NCBI GenBank assembly: GCA_021820845.1
Contig: JAKADC010000001.1
Span: 1 to 64,000 of the forward strand
Origin: Pseudomonadota bacterium
GTDB lineage: Bacteria; Pseudomonadota; Gammaproteobacteria; Burkholderiales; Thiobacillaceae
DNA: 64,000 nucleotides
Direction of reading: 5' to 3'
Shown: one piece after another, positions 1-10,543 of the stretch
Layout: every line of letters begins with the position of its first letter
Position numbering within the stretch: position 1 is the first letter of the stretch
The notes under the pieces: model-generated
What the model saw: the letters and a program-made list of their open reading frames with translations, nothing else
Databases searched by the model: none
Told to the model about the DNA's origin: nothing
Position numbers and translations under genes: made by a program

Positions 1-5
1 CCTTT

Positions 6-120
6 GTCTGACGACCATAGCAGAGTGGAACCACCCCTTCCCATCCCGAACAGGACGGTGAAACGCTCCCGCGCCAATGATAGTAGGCACCTCGCCTGTG
101 AAAGTAGGTCATCGTCAGAC
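6..120 (+). rRNA. rrf: 5S ribosomal RNA
   Basis: The first and last nine bases (GTCTGACGA and TCGTCAGAC) are perfectly complementary, forming 5S helix I. The interior carries the conserved stretches around CCATCCCGAACA and GATAGTAGG that typify bacterial 5S rRNA. The length is 115 nt. It is the last gene of an rRNA operon whose 16S and 23S genes lie outside the window on the left. The ORF-track entry 4..507 runs through it and is spurious. Confidence 0.95.
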
Positions 121-129
121 TCCTTATCC

Positions 130-158
130 ATGCCCTTGGGTAGCCGTACCAAAGGCAT
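130..158 (+). other. imperfect hairpin after 5S rRNA
   Basis: ATGCCCTTGGGTA and TACCAAAGGCAT are nearly complementary around a GCCG loop. It sits between the mature 5S 3' end and the terminator, so it may be a processing or protection hairpin of the rRNA transcript tail (inference). Confidence 0.45.
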
Positions 159-162
159 ACAG

Positions 163-193
163 AAACCCCCTCCCAACCAGGAGGGGGTTTTTT
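163..193 (+). terminator. rRNA operon intrinsic terminator
   Basis: AAACCCCCTCC and GGAGGGGGTTT form a perfect 11-bp stem with a six-base loop, followed directly by a run of T. This is a classic rho-independent terminator. It ends the rRNA transcript before birA. Confidence 0.93.
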
Positions 194-220
194 ATTGCAG
201 GAATTGCACAGCCAGGCCTG

Positions 221-226
221 TAAAAT
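221..226 (+). promoter_or_regulatory. TAAAAT, candidate -10 of birA
   Basis: TAAAAT lies six bases before the GTG start of birA, with no Shine-Dalgarno sequence between them. No well-spaced -35 is obvious. If it is a -10 element, the birA transcript would be leaderless or nearly so. The same TA(A/G/C)AAT element followed by CG-rich bases precedes several other genes in this window. Confidence 0.35.
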
Positions 227-232
227 CCACCC

Positions 233-1225
233 GTGCACACCCGATCTCACAAAGCGCTGTTTCCGCTTCTGCGCCGTCTGTCCGACGGCCGCTTTCATTC
301 GGGCCAGGCCTTGGCGCACGAATTCGGCCTGTCGCGCGCGAGCATCTTCAACCTGCTGACGCAGGCCGAGGCCATGGGCGTGGCGATCCACGCGGTGCGG
401 GGGCGGGGTTACCGTATTCCCGAGGCAATAGAGTGGCTCGACGCGGGCGCGATCATGGGTCATCTGGCGGCGGCGGACGGGACCTACGCGATCCAAGTGC
501 TGGATAGCGCGGGCTCGACGAATACGAGGCTGATGGCCGCAGCGCTGGATGGCGCCGCGGACGGCACCGTGTTTTGCGCGGAACACCAACACGCCGGCCG
601 GGGTCGCCGCGGCCGCGGATGGCATTCGGTGCTCGGAGGAAGCCTCACGTTTTCGGTGCTGTGGCGCTTCGATACGGGTCTGCAATCGCTCGCGGGCTTA
701 AGCCTCGTCGTAGGCCTGGCCATCGCGCGAGCCGTCAATCGTCACAGCCGCCACACCGCGCGCTTGAAGTGGCCGAACGATATTCTCGTGGACTACCGCA
801 AGCTGGCGGGAATTCTTGTCGAGGTCCAGGGCGACATGCATGGTGCCGCTTTCGCCGTTGTCGGCGTCGGGTTGAACGTCAGGTTATCCGAAGCCCAACG
901 CGATGCGGTCGACCAGGCCGTGGTCGACCTGGCCGAAATGGGCGTGATGGTTGGACGCAATCAACTGCTTGCGGATTGCCTGCGGGAACTCGACGCCGCG
1001 CTCGGCGTCTTTCGCCAGCATGGCTTCGGGGCCTTGCGCGACGCGTGGCTCGCGCTCGATGCTTATGCAGGCCGGGGCGTCGCGCTGGCGCTGCCGGATG
1101 CGCGGCGCGTCCTGGGCATCGCATGCGGCGTGGATGAAAGCGGGGCTTTTCTGCTGCGCGACACGAGCTCGGTATTGAGTCCTTACAGCGGCGGCGAGAT
1201 CAGCCTCCGTCTGGAGGACGCGTGA
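233..1225 (+). CDS. birA: Bifunctional biotin operon repressor / biotin--[acetyl-CoA-carboxylase] ligase
   Basis: Activates biotin to biotinyl-5'-AMP and transfers it to the acetyl-CoA carboxylase BCCP subunit. The N-terminal ~60 residues look like the winged-helix DNA-binding domain (GQALAHEFGLSRASIFNLL), so this is the repressor-type BirA rather than the short ligase. The ligase core shows the family signatures DSAGSTNTRL, GRGRRGRGW around residue 125 (adenylate loop), and LKWPNDILV with GILVEVQG. The C-terminal SH3-like domain follows. The length of 330 aa is normal. The start is a GTG without a Shine-Dalgarno. The stop overlaps coaX (GTGATG), so the two are translationally coupled. I am confident of the enzyme; repressor activity is inferred from the HTH. 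Confidence 0.95.
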   Translation: MHTRSHKALFPLLRRLSDGRFHSGQALAHEFGLSRASIFNLLTQAEAMGVAIHAVRGRGYRIPEAIEWLDAGAIMGHLAAADGTYAIQVLDSAGSTNTRLMAAALDGAADGTVFCAEHQHAGRGRRGRGWHSVLGGSLTFSVLWRFDTGLQSLAGLSLVVGLAIARAVNRHSRHTARLKWPNDILVDYRKLAGILVEVQGDMHGAAFAVVGVGLNVRLSEAQRDAVDQAVVDLAEMGVMVGRNQLLADCLRELDAALGVFRQHGFGALRDAWLALDAYAGRGVALALPDARRVLGIACGVDESGAFLLRDTSSVLSPYSGGEISLRLEDA

Positions 1226-1959
1226 TGGGCGAGCGCCGCCTGTTGCTCGATGCCGGGAATACCAGCCTGAAATGGGCCGTGGTCGAGAACGGGTCCTGGC
1301 GGACGAGCGGTCGCAGCGACTATGCCGAGTGGACGGCCTTGGCCGCGCACCTGAAGGCGGGTACCGATTGTTTCATCGCGAGCGTGGCATCGGCAGGCCA
1401 CGAACAGCGGATCGCCCGGCTGCTGGAACGCGCCGGCATCACGCCCACCTGGCTTGCCGCGGAGCCGGGCTTCGGGGACGTGAAAAATGCCTATCTCGAC
1501 CCGGCGCAACTGGGCGTGGACCGCTGGATGGCTCTGATCGCCGCGCGCAAGCATACGCGCGAAGCGGTCCTGGTCGTATCGGCAGGCACGGCGATGACGG
1601 TGGACGCGCTGTCGGCTGCGGGCGAGTTTCTCGGGGGCGTGATCGTGCCCGGCGTGCGTCTGATGCGGGAGTCGCTGCAGGCGGGAACGGCGCGAATCGA
1701 CGGTGCATCGGGCGACTGGCAGGCTTTTCCGCGCACCACGGCCGACGCGGTGCAAAGCGGGATCATCGCCGCGCTGTGCGGCGCGGTCGAGCAGCAGCAC
1801 GCGCGCCTTGCCGCACGCGAAGGTACGCCGCCGCGTTGTCTCGTGACCGGCGGCGACGCACAAACGCTGCTGCCTTACCTGAATGTGACGGCCAGCCATG
1901 TGCCCGCGCTGGTGCTGGAAGGAATCGATTGTGTTGCGCGAGGGGCTATCTCTAGATGA
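1225..1959 (+). CDS. coaX: Type III pantothenate kinase
   Basis: Phosphorylates pantothenate, the first step of coenzyme A synthesis, in the cytoplasm. The N-terminal LLLDAGNTSLKW is the ASKHA phosphate-binding DxGNT motif. LGVDRWMALIAA carries the GxDR motif and VVSAGTAMTVD the second phosphate motif. The 244-aa length fits CoaX. I take the ATG at 1225, which has GGAGG seven bases upstream, over the in-frame GTG at 1222. The pairing with birA is a recurring betaproteobacterial arrangement. The stop codon overlaps the ATG of the next gene (ATGA). Confidence 0.94.
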   Translation: MGERRLLLDAGNTSLKWAVVENGSWRTSGRSDYAEWTALAAHLKAGTDCFIASVASAGHEQRIARLLERAGITPTWLAAEPGFGDVKNAYLDPAQLGVDRWMALIAARKHTREAVLVVSAGTAMTVDALSAAGEFLGGVIVPGVRLMRESLQAGTARIDGASGDWQAFPRTTADAVQSGIIAALCGAVEQQHARLAAREGTPPRCLVTGGDAQTLLPYLNVTASHVPALVLEGIDCVARGAISR

Positions 1960-2597
1960 AATGGATTGCATGGACATTGCTGGCGGCCAATCTCGCGGTC
2001 GCGGGATTCTTCCTCTCCGGCGCCCAGTGGCCGCAGGGAAGTGGAACCCAGCAGGCCTCGCTGAACGTGGAGCGCCTCAGTCTGCGCAGCCAGTCGACGC
2101 CGAGCGTCCCCGACATCGCACCCGCCGCGCCGCCGGCCCTGTGCATCGAATGGCGCGGGCTGAACCCGGACGAGTTCGCGCAGGTGCGTCAGCAACTTAA
2201 ATCCCTCGTGAGCGAGCGCGTGATGTCGTTCACGGAAGTGCCGTTGAGCACCCGGCAATGGGTCATCTTCCCACCCTTGCCGAGCGCCGAGGCGGCGTCA
2301 GCGAAGTTGAACGAACTGATGGCGGCAGGCCTGAAAGACGCCTTCGTGGTCAAGTCGGGCGCGTGGCGCAACGCCATTTCGCTCGGCCTTTTCGCCGACG
2401 CCGACGCGGCTCAGCGGCGCGTTCTCGAAGCGGAGAGCAAGGGCGTGCTCGGTACGCGCGTCGAAGTGCTGCCCCGGAAGGGCACGGATTTCTACTTCGT
2501 GATCCGGAGCGAGGATCCCGACGCCCTCAAAAGCCTGAGCGGGATCAAGCAGGCCTATCCCAACAGTCGCCAGTCGCGCGTAGCCTGTCCATCATAA
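1956..2597 (+). CDS. Membrane-anchored SPOR-like domain protein
   Basis: One N-terminal hydrophobic segment (about residues 4-22) anchors a periplasmic domain of roughly 190 residues. Residues ~125-165 ([26 protein letters not shown]) resemble the SPOR fold, which binds denuded peptidoglycan at division sites; the match is moderate. The gene overlaps the coaX stop by four bases and closes the birA-coaX operon. It ends tail to tail with ubiA, overlapping it by a few bases. The function is unassigned beyond probable cell-envelope binding. Confidence 0.75.
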   Translation: MKWIAWTLLAANLAVAGFFLSGAQWPQGSGTQQASLNVERLSLRSQSTPSVPDIAPAAPPALCIEWRGLNPDEFAQVRQQLKSLVSERVMSFTEVPLSTRQWVIFPPLPSAEAASAKLNELMAAGLKDAFVVKSGAWRNAISLGLFADADAAQRRVLEAESKGVLGTRVEVLPRKGTDFYFVIRSEDPDALKSLSGIKQAYPNSRQSRVACPS

Positions 2598-3461
2598 GTT
2601 GCGCAGCGCGAAGTCGCTCGCGATGCCGCCGAACACGGCGGCGCCGAACCAGGTATTGTGCAGAAAGGCGCGGAAGCACTGCCTCGGATCGCGCCCCCGG
2701 ATCAGATACATGTGGTAGAGCGCAACCGCCGCCGCCGCCGCCAACCCGCCGTAATAGGCCGCGCCCATCCCCCGCAGCCAGCCCACCCAGGCAAGCAACC
2801 CCAGCGTTGCAACGTAGCACAGGGCGATGGCGACGAGGTCGTAGCGGCCGAAGGTGATGGCAGACGTCTTGATCCCGATCTTGAGATCATCCGCGCGGTC
2901 GACGAGCGCATACTCGGTGTCGTAGGCGATCGCCCAGAAGACGTTGGCGGCCAGCAGCATCCATCCTTCAAAGGGAACGTCGCCCCGCAGCGCGGCGTAG
3001 CTCATCGGGATGCCGAAGCCGAACGCGATCCCGAGATACGCCTGCGGGATCGCGAAAAAACGCTTGGTGAACGGATAACTCGCGGCCAGAAACAGGGCGA
3101 CGACCGACAACTTCAGCACCAGCGTGTTGAGCGGAAGGATCAGCAGGAACGCCAGCAGCGACAACCCGGCCGCCAGCAGCAGTGCTTCCTTGGGCGACAC
3201 TTTGCCGGAAGCCAGCGGGCGTTCGCGCGTGCGCGCCACATGGGGGTCGAAATCGCGGTCGGCGTAATCGTTGATGACGCAGCCCGCCGAGCGCATCAGC
3301 ACCACGCCGATCACGAAAATCCACAGGATCAGCCAGTTCGGACTGCCGTTGGCGGCGAGCCACTGTGCCCAAAGCGTCGGCCACATCAGCAGCAGGATGC
3401 CGATCGGCTTGTCGAGGCGCATCAGTTTTTCGTAAAGGGAGAGACGTTCGATCAGGGTCAT
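2592..3461 (-). CDS. ubiA: 4-hydroxybenzoate polyprenyltransferase
   Basis: Integral membrane enzyme that prenylates 4-hydroxybenzoate in ubiquinone biosynthesis. The first Asp-rich motif appears as [20 protein letters not shown] and the second as [20 protein letters not shown], both Mg2+-diphosphate binding. Multiple hydrophobic helices fill the rest. The ORF track extends this frame to 3968, but the conserved start is [19 protein letters not shown] at 3461, giving 289 aa, the usual UbiA length. That ATG overlaps the ubiC stop (ATGA), so the substrate-making lyase and the prenyltransferase are coupled. Confidence 0.95.
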   Translation of the reverse strand: MTLIERLSLYEKLMRLDKPIGILLLMWPTLWAQWLAANGSPNWLILWIFVIGVVLMRSAGCVINDYADRDFDPHVARTRERPLASGKVSPKEALLLAAGLSLLAFLLILPLNTLVLKLSVVALFLAASYPFTKRFFAIPQAYLGIAFGFGIPMSYAALRGDVPFEGWMLLAANVFWAIAYDTEYALVDRADDLKIGIKTSAITFGRYDLVAIALCYVATLGLLAWVGWLRGMGAAYYGGLAAAAAVALYHMYLIRGRDPRQCFRAFLHNTWFGAAVFGGIASDFALRNL

Positions 3462-3988
3462 GGCGCGTAGGCGTCGGGCAGGAAAACCTCGGTCACGAGG
3501 AGCGGATGACGGTTGAGACAGAAAATGGAGCGGCGCGCCCACAGGGCGTCGGCCTCCGCGCGCGGCCCGATCGCGGCGCGGTACAGCGGATGTTCGCGCC
3601 GCACCCGGCGGTAAGCCAGAGACTGACGCTCGACACGATGGTCGCTGAACAGGACTTCGCCGAGAGAGCGGCTGCCGAGCCGGGTGACGCGGTTCCAGCC
3701 GCCGCGCAGGCCGCCCGTCGGCAGCACGCTGTGAGCGAACACCACCGGCACCTCGTTGCACAGCAGCAGAACCTCGCGCACATAGACGCGGGTCTCCGGC
3801 GCGACGCCCAGCAGTGCGTACTCGTCCGGATTGGCGCGCGCCTGGCCCGTTGCGAGCGGCAGCACGCGAAACGACGCGCAGCACGATTTCAGGTGCTGCG
3901 TGAGCGAGCCGTGGTCGCTGAGCAAAGGGCGCAATGCGCGCGGAAGCGAGAAGGGATGGGCAAGCCATCCCCGCCGGAAATCGGTCAC
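3458..3988 (-). CDS. ubiC: Chorismate lyase (chorismate--pyruvate lyase)
   Basis: Converts chorismate to 4-hydroxybenzoate and pyruvate, the committed step to ubiquinone. The 176-aa protein has the UbiC pattern: an N-terminal SLTQHLKSC region, YVREVLL in the middle, RSLGEVLF, and a C-terminal [23 protein letters not shown]. The Arg and Glu positions there match the known product-binding residues (family knowledge). The start is GTG. It lies 57 bp after recG on the same strand and overlaps ubiA by four bases. Confidence 0.92.
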   Translation of the reverse strand: MTDFRRGWLAHPFSLPRALRPLLSDHGSLTQHLKSCCASFRVLPLATGQARANPDEYALLGVAPETRVYVREVLLLCNEVPVVFAHSVLPTGGLRGGWNRVTRLGSRSLGEVLFSDHRVERQSLAYRRVRREHPLYRAAIGPRAEADALWARRSIFCLNRHPLLVTEVFLPDAYAP

Positions 3989-4045
3989 GGCACGAAGCAG
4001 GATGCGGAAAACGGCATTATGCCGCAGCCGCGCGGCGAACGCGCC

Positions 4046-6082
4046 CTAGATCGACGTCAGCGCCTGGCGCGGGCCGATCCAGCGCTCCATGTGGCGTGCG
4101 GCGACGTCGGGATGGTCGACGAGACAGCGTCGCGCGAGGTCGCGTGCCGCCTCCAGCAGCGCGACGTCGCGTTCGAGGTCGGCGAAGCGGAGCATCGGCA
4201 GCCCGCTCTGGCGGTGCCCGAGCAGTTCGCCCGGCCCGCGCAGCAGAAGGTCCTGGCGCGCGATCTCGAACCCGTCGGTGAGCTCGAAGATCACCTTGAG
4301 GCGCGCGCGCGCGAGGTCCGACAGCGGCGTCTCGTACAGCAGCACGCACACCGACTCGCGGCTGCCGCGCCCGACCCGTCCGCGCAGCTGATGCAACTGC
4401 GCGAGGCCCATGCGTTCGGCGTGCTCGATCACCATCAGCGCAGCGTTCGGCACGTCGACGCCGACCTCGATCACGGTGGTGGCGACCAGCAGGTCGATTT
4501 CGTGTGCCTGGAAAGCGGCCATCACCGCCTGTTTCTCGTCCGGCTTCAGCCGGCCGTGCACGAGGCCGATGCGAAGCTCGGACAACTGCTCGGACAGGGC
4601 CGCCCAGGTATCCTGCGCGGTCTGCAACTGCAGCTTTTCCGATTCCTCAATCAGGGGGCACACCCAGTACGCCTGGCCACCCGCCAGGCACGCCTCGCGC
4701 ACCCGCGCCAGCACGTCGTCGCGGCGCGCGGCGCCCACGAGCTTCGTCACGATCGGGGTGCGGCCGGGCGGCAATTCGTCGATCACCGAAACATCGAGGT
4801 CGGCCAGAAAGCTCATCGCGAGCGTGCGTGGAATCGGCGTCGCGCTCATCATCAACTGATGCGGCTCGGCGCCCTTCTGCATCAGCGCCAGCCGTTGCCC
4901 GACGCCGAAGCGGTGCTGCTCGTCGACGACCACGAGCCCCAGCGCACGAAAACTGCCGGCCTCCTGGAACAGCGCATGGGTGCCGAACGCGAGGTCGGCT
5001 TCGCCGCCTGCGATCGCCTCCCATGCCGCCGCGCGTTCCGCCTTGCGCTGGCCGCCCGATACCCAGGCGCAGCGAATGCCGAGGGCAGACAGGCCTGGCG
5101 CGAGCTTGCGGTAGTGCTGTTCGGCGAGGATCTCGGTCGGCGCCATGAAGGCGGCCTGGAAACCGTTTTCGATCGCCTGCAGGCAGGCCAGCGCCGCCAC
5201 CACGGTCTTGCCGCTCCCGACGTCGCCCTGCAGCAGGCGGCGCATCGGGTGCGGCAGCGCGAGATCGCTGCTGATCTCCTGCCACGCGCGCGCCTGTGCC
5301 GGGGTCAGCGCAAACGGCAGCGCACGCGCGAACGCCGTGGTCAGACGCGCGCGCGGCGACAGCGGCGGGCTCCGGCGCGACGTACGCTGCCGGCGCGCGG
5401 CGGCGAGCGAAAGCTGCTGCGCGAGCAGTTCGTCGAAGGCGAGGCGCTGCCACGCCGGATGGCGACGCGACTCGAGTTCACTTAGCGCGCATTCGAGCGG
5501 CGGGCGGTGCAGCAGGCGGATGCTGGGTTCGAGTTCCGGCAGGTCCAGCTCGGCCAGCCACTCGGCGGGCAGGGTGTCGGCGATCGGGGCCGCCAGCGCA
5601 CGGTCGACCAGCTTGCGCAGCGTGGCCTGGCCGAGTCCGGCCGTGGTGGGATAGACCGGCGTCAGTTGAGTCGGCAGGGGCGTCTCGTCATCCGCCTTGA
5701 CGAAGCGCGGATGCACCATTTCCAGTCCCAGAAACCCGCCGCGCACCTCGCCGCTGAAGCGGAGGCTCGCGCCCGGCTGGAACAGCTTGACGTGGCTGGG
5801 ATAGAAATTCAGGAAGCGGATCCCGAGTACGCCGCTCGCGTCCTCGACCGTCACCGTGAGCATGCGACGCGGGCGGTAGGCGACGCTCGCTTCCGTCACC
5901 ACCGCCTGCACCTGGGCGGTCTCGCCGGGCAGCAGGTCGCGGATCGGCGTAATGCGGGTTTCGTCCTCCCAGCGCAGCGGCAGGTGCAGCACCAGGTCGG
6001 CGTCGCGGGTGAGGCCGAGTTTGGCGAGTTTGGCGGCGAGTGCCGGACTGACCGGGAAGGAAAACGGCGACGCCGATTTCAA
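4046..6082 (-). CDS. recG: ATP-dependent DNA helicase RecG
   Basis: Double-stranded DNA translocase that regresses stalled replication forks and branch-migrates recombination intermediates. Order of parts: an N-terminal OB-fold wedge domain (residues ~1-170, including VTVEDASGVLGIRFLNFYPSH); helicase domain 1 with Walker A GDVGSGKT and a DEQH box in VVVDEQHRFG; then helicase domain 2 with VATTVIEVGVDVPNA and LRGRVGRGS. The length of 678 aa is normal. It starts four bases after the ridA stop, so it is probably co-transcribed with the spoT-ridA genes. Confidence 0.96.
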   Translation of the reverse strand: MKSASPFSFPVSPALAAKLAKLGLTRDADLVLHLPLRWEDETRITPIRDLLPGETAQVQAVVTEASVAYRPRRMLTVTVEDASGVLGIRFLNFYPSHVKLFQPGASLRFSGEVRGGFLGLEMVHPRFVKADDETPLPTQLTPVYPTTAGLGQATLRKLVDRALAAPIADTLPAEWLAELDLPELEPSIRLLHRPPLECALSELESRRHPAWQRLAFDELLAQQLSLAAARRQRTSRRSPPLSPRARLTTAFARALPFALTPAQARAWQEISSDLALPHPMRRLLQGDVGSGKTVVAALACLQAIENGFQAAFMAPTEILAEQHYRKLAPGLSALGIRCAWVSGGQRKAERAAAWEAIAGGEADLAFGTHALFQEAGSFRALGLVVVDEQHRFGVGQRLALMQKGAEPHQLMMSATPIPRTLAMSFLADLDVSVIDELPPGRTPIVTKLVGAARRDDVLARVREACLAGGQAYWVCPLIEESEKLQLQTAQDTWAALSEQLSELRIGLVHGRLKPDEKQAVMAAFQAHEIDLLVATTVIEVGVDVPNAALMVIEHAERMGLAQLHQLRGRVGRGSRESVCVLLYETPLSDLARARLKVIFELTDGFEIARQDLLLRGPGELLGHRQSGLPMLRFADLERDVALLEAARDLARRCLVDHPDVAARHMERWIGPRQALTSI

Positions 6083-6086
6083 ATGG

Positions 6087-6467
6087 CTAGTCCAGCGCCA
6101 TCACCGCGTCGGCCTCGACGAGCGCGCCGCGCGGCAGCGCCGCGACGCCTACCGCGGCGCGCGCAGGATAGGGCTCGCTGAAGTAGCCCGCCATGATCTC
6201 GTTGACCCGGGGGAAGTGGGCGAGATCGGTGAGGAACACGTTCAGCTTGACCACGTCGGCCAGCGAGCCGCCGGCAGCGGCGGCGACTGCGGAGAGGTTC
6301 TTGAACACCTGGTGGATCTGCGCGTCAATGCCGTCGACGAGCTGCATCGAGGCGGGGTCGAGGCCGATCTGGCCGGACAGGTAGACGGTGTGGCCGACCC
6401 GCACGGCCTGCGAATAGGTGCCGATTGCGGCGGGCGCGTCGGCGGTCTGGATGATGCGTTTGTTCAT
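6087..6467 (-). CDS. ridA: RidA family reactive enamine/imine deaminase
   Basis: Hydrolyses reactive 2-aminoacrylate-type enamines released by PLP enzymes. The 126-aa protein starts [22 protein letters not shown] and carries the family hallmarks [17 protein letters not shown], the central [10 protein letters not shown] region and the C-terminal [21 protein letters not shown] with the substrate-binding Arg. The ORF track embeds it in a much longer shadow ORF (6087..8435); the true start is the ATG at 6467. It sits 20 bp after spoT, a gene order conserved in betaproteobacteria. Confidence 0.94.
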   Translation of the reverse strand: MNKRIIQTADAPAAIGTYSQAVRVGHTVYLSGQIGLDPASMQLVDGIDAQIHQVFKNLSAVAAAAGGSLADVVKLNVFLTDLAHFPRVNEIMAGYFSEPYPARAAVGVAALPRGALVEADAVMALD

Positions 6468-6487
6468 GCTGGAGTCCTGGTGCGTGA

Positions 6488-8707
6488 TTATTGGGCTTGC
6501 GGCGCGCGGCCGTCCTTCCTGCCCTTGATGCGGAAGATCCGGATCACGTCGGACAGCGCGCGCAGGCCGCGCATGACGCGCGCGAGATGCATGCGGTTTT
6601 CCACCTGGACGGTGAAGAACAGCACGGTGTACGGGCTGCCGTCTTCCTCTTCCATCGAGACGTTGCCGATATTGGAGCCCTGTTCGGCGATCGCCGCCGC
6701 GACCTTGGCGAGCACGCCGCGCTGGTTGCCGACGACGACCTTGATCGAGACGTCGAACATGTGCCCGGGCTCGGCCTCCCATTCGACGTCCAGCCATTTG
6801 TCGGGATCGGTGCGGAAGGCGCGGATCGACGGGCAATCGTGGGTGTGGATGATGAGGCCGCGATCCTTGTGGATGAAGCCGAGAATGGGGTCGCCGGGAA
6901 TCGGGTGGCAGCATTGCGCCAGTTCCACCGCGATGCCTTCGGTGCCGCGGATGCTGATGGCGTGGGGATGCGCCGGCTCGCCGGTCTTTTCGCCGCGAAC
7001 GTGCAACAGCTGATGGGCCACCACCAGCGGCAGCTTCCTTCCGAGCCCGATTCCGGAGAGCAGTTCCTGGCGGGTCTGCAGGCCGTAGTCCTTGACCACG
7101 CGTTCCCACACCGCTTCGTCGGGCTCGGTGGCCTCGGGATTGAGCGCGGCGATGGCGTTGTTGAGCAGGCGCTCGCCCAGCGCGGCGGCTTCTTCCACGC
7201 GGGTGTTGCGCAGGTAGTTGCGGATATGCGAGCGTGCCTTGCCGGTGACGACGAAATTGAGCCAGGCCGCGTTGGGGCTGGCGGTGGCCGACGTGAGAAT
7301 CTCGACGTGGTCGCCGTTGCGGAGCTGGGTGCGCAGCGGCATCAGCTCGTAATTGATCTTCACCGCGATGCAGTGGCGGCCCACGTCGGTGTGCACGGCA
7401 AAGGCGAAGTCCACCGCGGTCGCCCCGCGGGGCAGCGCCATGATCTTGCCCTTGGGCGTGAAGACGTAGACCTCGTCGGGAAAGAGGTCGACCTTGATGT
7501 GTTCGAGGAATTCGGGCGAATCGCCGTGGTCGGCCTGGATGTCGAGGAGCGATTGCAGCCAGCGGTGCGTGCGCGTCTGGACGTCGTTCAGTGCCGCGTC
7601 GGCCGATTTGTACATCCAGTGCGAGGCGACGCCGGATTCGGCCAGCCGGTTCATGTCGGTGGTGCGGATCTGGACCTCGATCGGCGTGCCGTTGGGGCCG
7701 AACAGGATCGAATGCAGCGACTGGTAGCCGTTGGCCTTGGGAATCGCGATGTAGTCCTTGAACTTGCCGGGAATCGGCTTGTACAGCGCGTGCAGCGCAC
7801 CCAGCGCCAGGTAGCAGTTCGGCTGGTCGCGCACCACCACGCGGAATCCGTAGATGTCGAACACCTCGGAGAAGGCGAGGTTCTTTTCCTGCATCTTGCG
7901 GTAGATGCTGTAGAGGTGTTTTTCGCGGCCGGTGATGGTCGCTTCGATCTTGCACTGGTCGAGCTTCTCCTGCAGCGCAATCCGGATCTTGTCGACCAGC
8001 TCGCGGCGGTTGCCGCGCGCGGCCTTCACCGCCTTGGCGAATACCTGGTAGCGGTTGGGATGGCTGTAGCGGAAGCCGAGATCCTCCAGTTCCTGGTAGA
8101 CCGAGTGCAGTCCCAGGCGGTTGGCGATCGGCGCATAGATCTCCAGCGTCTCGACGGCGATGCGGCGCCGCTTGTCGGGCGGCATCGCGCCCATGGTGTG
8201 CATGTTGTGCAGGCGGTCGGCGAGCTTGACCAGGATGACCCGCACGTCCTGCGCCATCGCCAGCAGCATCTTGCGGAAGTTTTCGGCCTGCGCGTGCTGT
8301 TCCGAGGCGAACGCCAGGCGGTCGAGCTTGGAGACGCCCTCGACCAGCAGCGCGACGGGCTTGCCGAAGCGCGCCTCGAGTTCGCTCGCCGTGGCGGGGG
8401 TGTCCTCCACCACGTCGTGCAGCAGGGCGGCGCACAGGGTCTGCGCGTCGAGATGCCAGCCGGCGAGGATGCCGGCTACGGCGAGCGGATGGGAGATGTA
8501 AGGTTCGCCGCTCTTGCGGAACTGGCCCTCGTGGGCGCGGCGGCTGAATTCGTAGGCGTCTGCGACGGTGCCGATTTCATCGGGCGTCAGATAGGACAGG
8601 GCCGGACGCAGCGATTCGAACTCGTGCGTCATCGACGGCGGGCGTCGCGCCTGCGCCGTCTCGTGCTCGTGCGAGGGCTCAGGCACGGCCCCGGTTGAGG
8701 ATCTCAC
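6488..8707 (-). CDS. spoT: Bifunctional (p)ppGpp synthetase/hydrolase (RelA/SpoT family)
   Basis: Makes and degrades the alarmone (p)ppGpp. Domains in order: an HD hydrolase domain with intact HDVVEDT (~residues 97-103) and [12 protein letters not shown]; a synthetase domain with ANGYQSLHS and EVQIRT; a TGS domain ([12 protein letters not shown]); and a C-terminal ACT domain after a Cys-containing linker (QCCHPIPGD). The loop preceding YIAIPKANG reads KFKD, close to the RxKD form of bifunctional enzymes rather than the EXDD of RelA. The start is uncertain: GTG at 8707 overlaps rpoZ by 29 bp, and an ATG at 8632 (MTHEFESL) would remove 25 low-complexity residues. Confidence 0.94.
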   Translation of the reverse strand: MRSSTGAVPEPSHEHETAQARRPPSMTHEFESLRPALSYLTPDEIGTVADAYEFSRRAHEGQFRKSGEPYISHPLAVAGILAGWHLDAQTLCAALLHDVVEDTPATASELEARFGKPVALLVEGVSKLDRLAFASEQHAQAENFRKMLLAMAQDVRVILVKLADRLHNMHTMGAMPPDKRRRIAVETLEIYAPIANRLGLHSVYQELEDLGFRYSHPNRYQVFAKAVKAARGNRRELVDKIRIALQEKLDQCKIEATITGREKHLYSIYRKMQEKNLAFSEVFDIYGFRVVVRDQPNCYLALGALHALYKPIPGKFKDYIAIPKANGYQSLHSILFGPNGTPIEVQIRTTDMNRLAESGVASHWMYKSADAALNDVQTRTHRWLQSLLDIQADHGDSPEFLEHIKVDLFPDEVYVFTPKGKIMALPRGATAVDFAFAVHTDVGRHCIAVKINYELMPLRTQLRNGDHVEILTSATASPNAAWLNFVVTGKARSHIRNYLRNTRVEEAAALGERLLNNAIAALNPEATEPDEAVWERVVKDYGLQTRQELLSGIGLGRKLPLVVAHQLLHVRGEKTGEPAHPHAISIRGTEGIAVELAQCCHPIPGDPILGFIHKDRGLIIHTHDCPSIRAFRTDPDKWLDVEWEAEPGHMFDVSIKVVVGNQRGVLAKVAAAIAEQGSNIGNVSMEEEDGSPYTVLFFTVQVENRMHLARVMRGLRALSDVIRIFRIKGRKDGRAPQAQ

Positions 8708-8882
8708 GGCCGACCTTGCCGGCGGCGATCTCGCGCAGCGCGGTAACGATCGATTTGTCTCTCGATTCGACCATCGGCTGCGAGCCCTGGGCGAGCTGGC
8801 GCGCGCGGTAGGTCACGGCGAGGGTCAGCTCGAAGCGGTTCGGGAACATGTCGATGCAATCATCAACGGTGATGCGGGCCAT
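8679..8882 (-). CDS. rpoZ: DNA-directed RNA polymerase omega subunit
   Basis: Small subunit that helps assemble RNA polymerase and, in proteobacteria, forms part of a ppGpp site. [23 protein letters not shown] is the typical N-terminus, followed by RARQL and [16 protein letters not shown]. The start is the ATG at 8882 with GGAG upstream; the ORF-track start nine codons earlier is not supported. At 67 aa it is a short version of omega. The position between gmk and spoT is the standard proteobacterial order. Confidence 0.95.
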   Translation of the reverse strand: MARITVDDCIDMFPNRFELTLAVTYRARQLAQGSQPMVESRDKSIVTALREIAAGKVGREILNRGRA

Positions 8883-8905
8883 GCGAATACTCCTGCGTCG
8901 GGGTG

Positions 8906-10443
<1,538 letters not shown>

Positions 10444-10525
10444 GAAGGATGGTCAGGCAGGTCGTTGAGAAGGGTGCCGGCGTGCGGCCGGCGGCAGGTT
10501 TGGCCGGCAGGCCTGGCTAGGAAAA

Positions 10526-10531
10526 GATAAT
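10526..10531 (+). promoter_or_regulatory. GATAAT, candidate -10 for the kinase gene
   Basis: GATAAT sits 12 bases upstream of the kinase ATG in an A-rich stretch of an otherwise GC-rich gap. A TTGGCC at 10500 is 20 bp upstream, longer than ideal. No Shine-Dalgarno is visible, so a very short leader is possible. Confidence 0.3.
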
Positions 10532-10543
10532 AGACGTTCGATT

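Noticed and set aside
4-507. 167-aa ORF at the left edge
   Set aside because: It reads through the 5S rRNA and its terminator and then runs out of frame with birA; low-complexity Arg/Ser protein.
2592-3968. 458-aa reading of the ubiA frame
   Set aside because: The first ~170 residues are an out-of-frame shadow of ubiC; the UbiA family start is the ATG at 3461.
6491-8698. 735-aa plus-strand ORF opposite spoT
   Set aside because: Antisense shadow produced by high GC third positions; the minus-strand frame encodes a complete RelA/SpoT protein.
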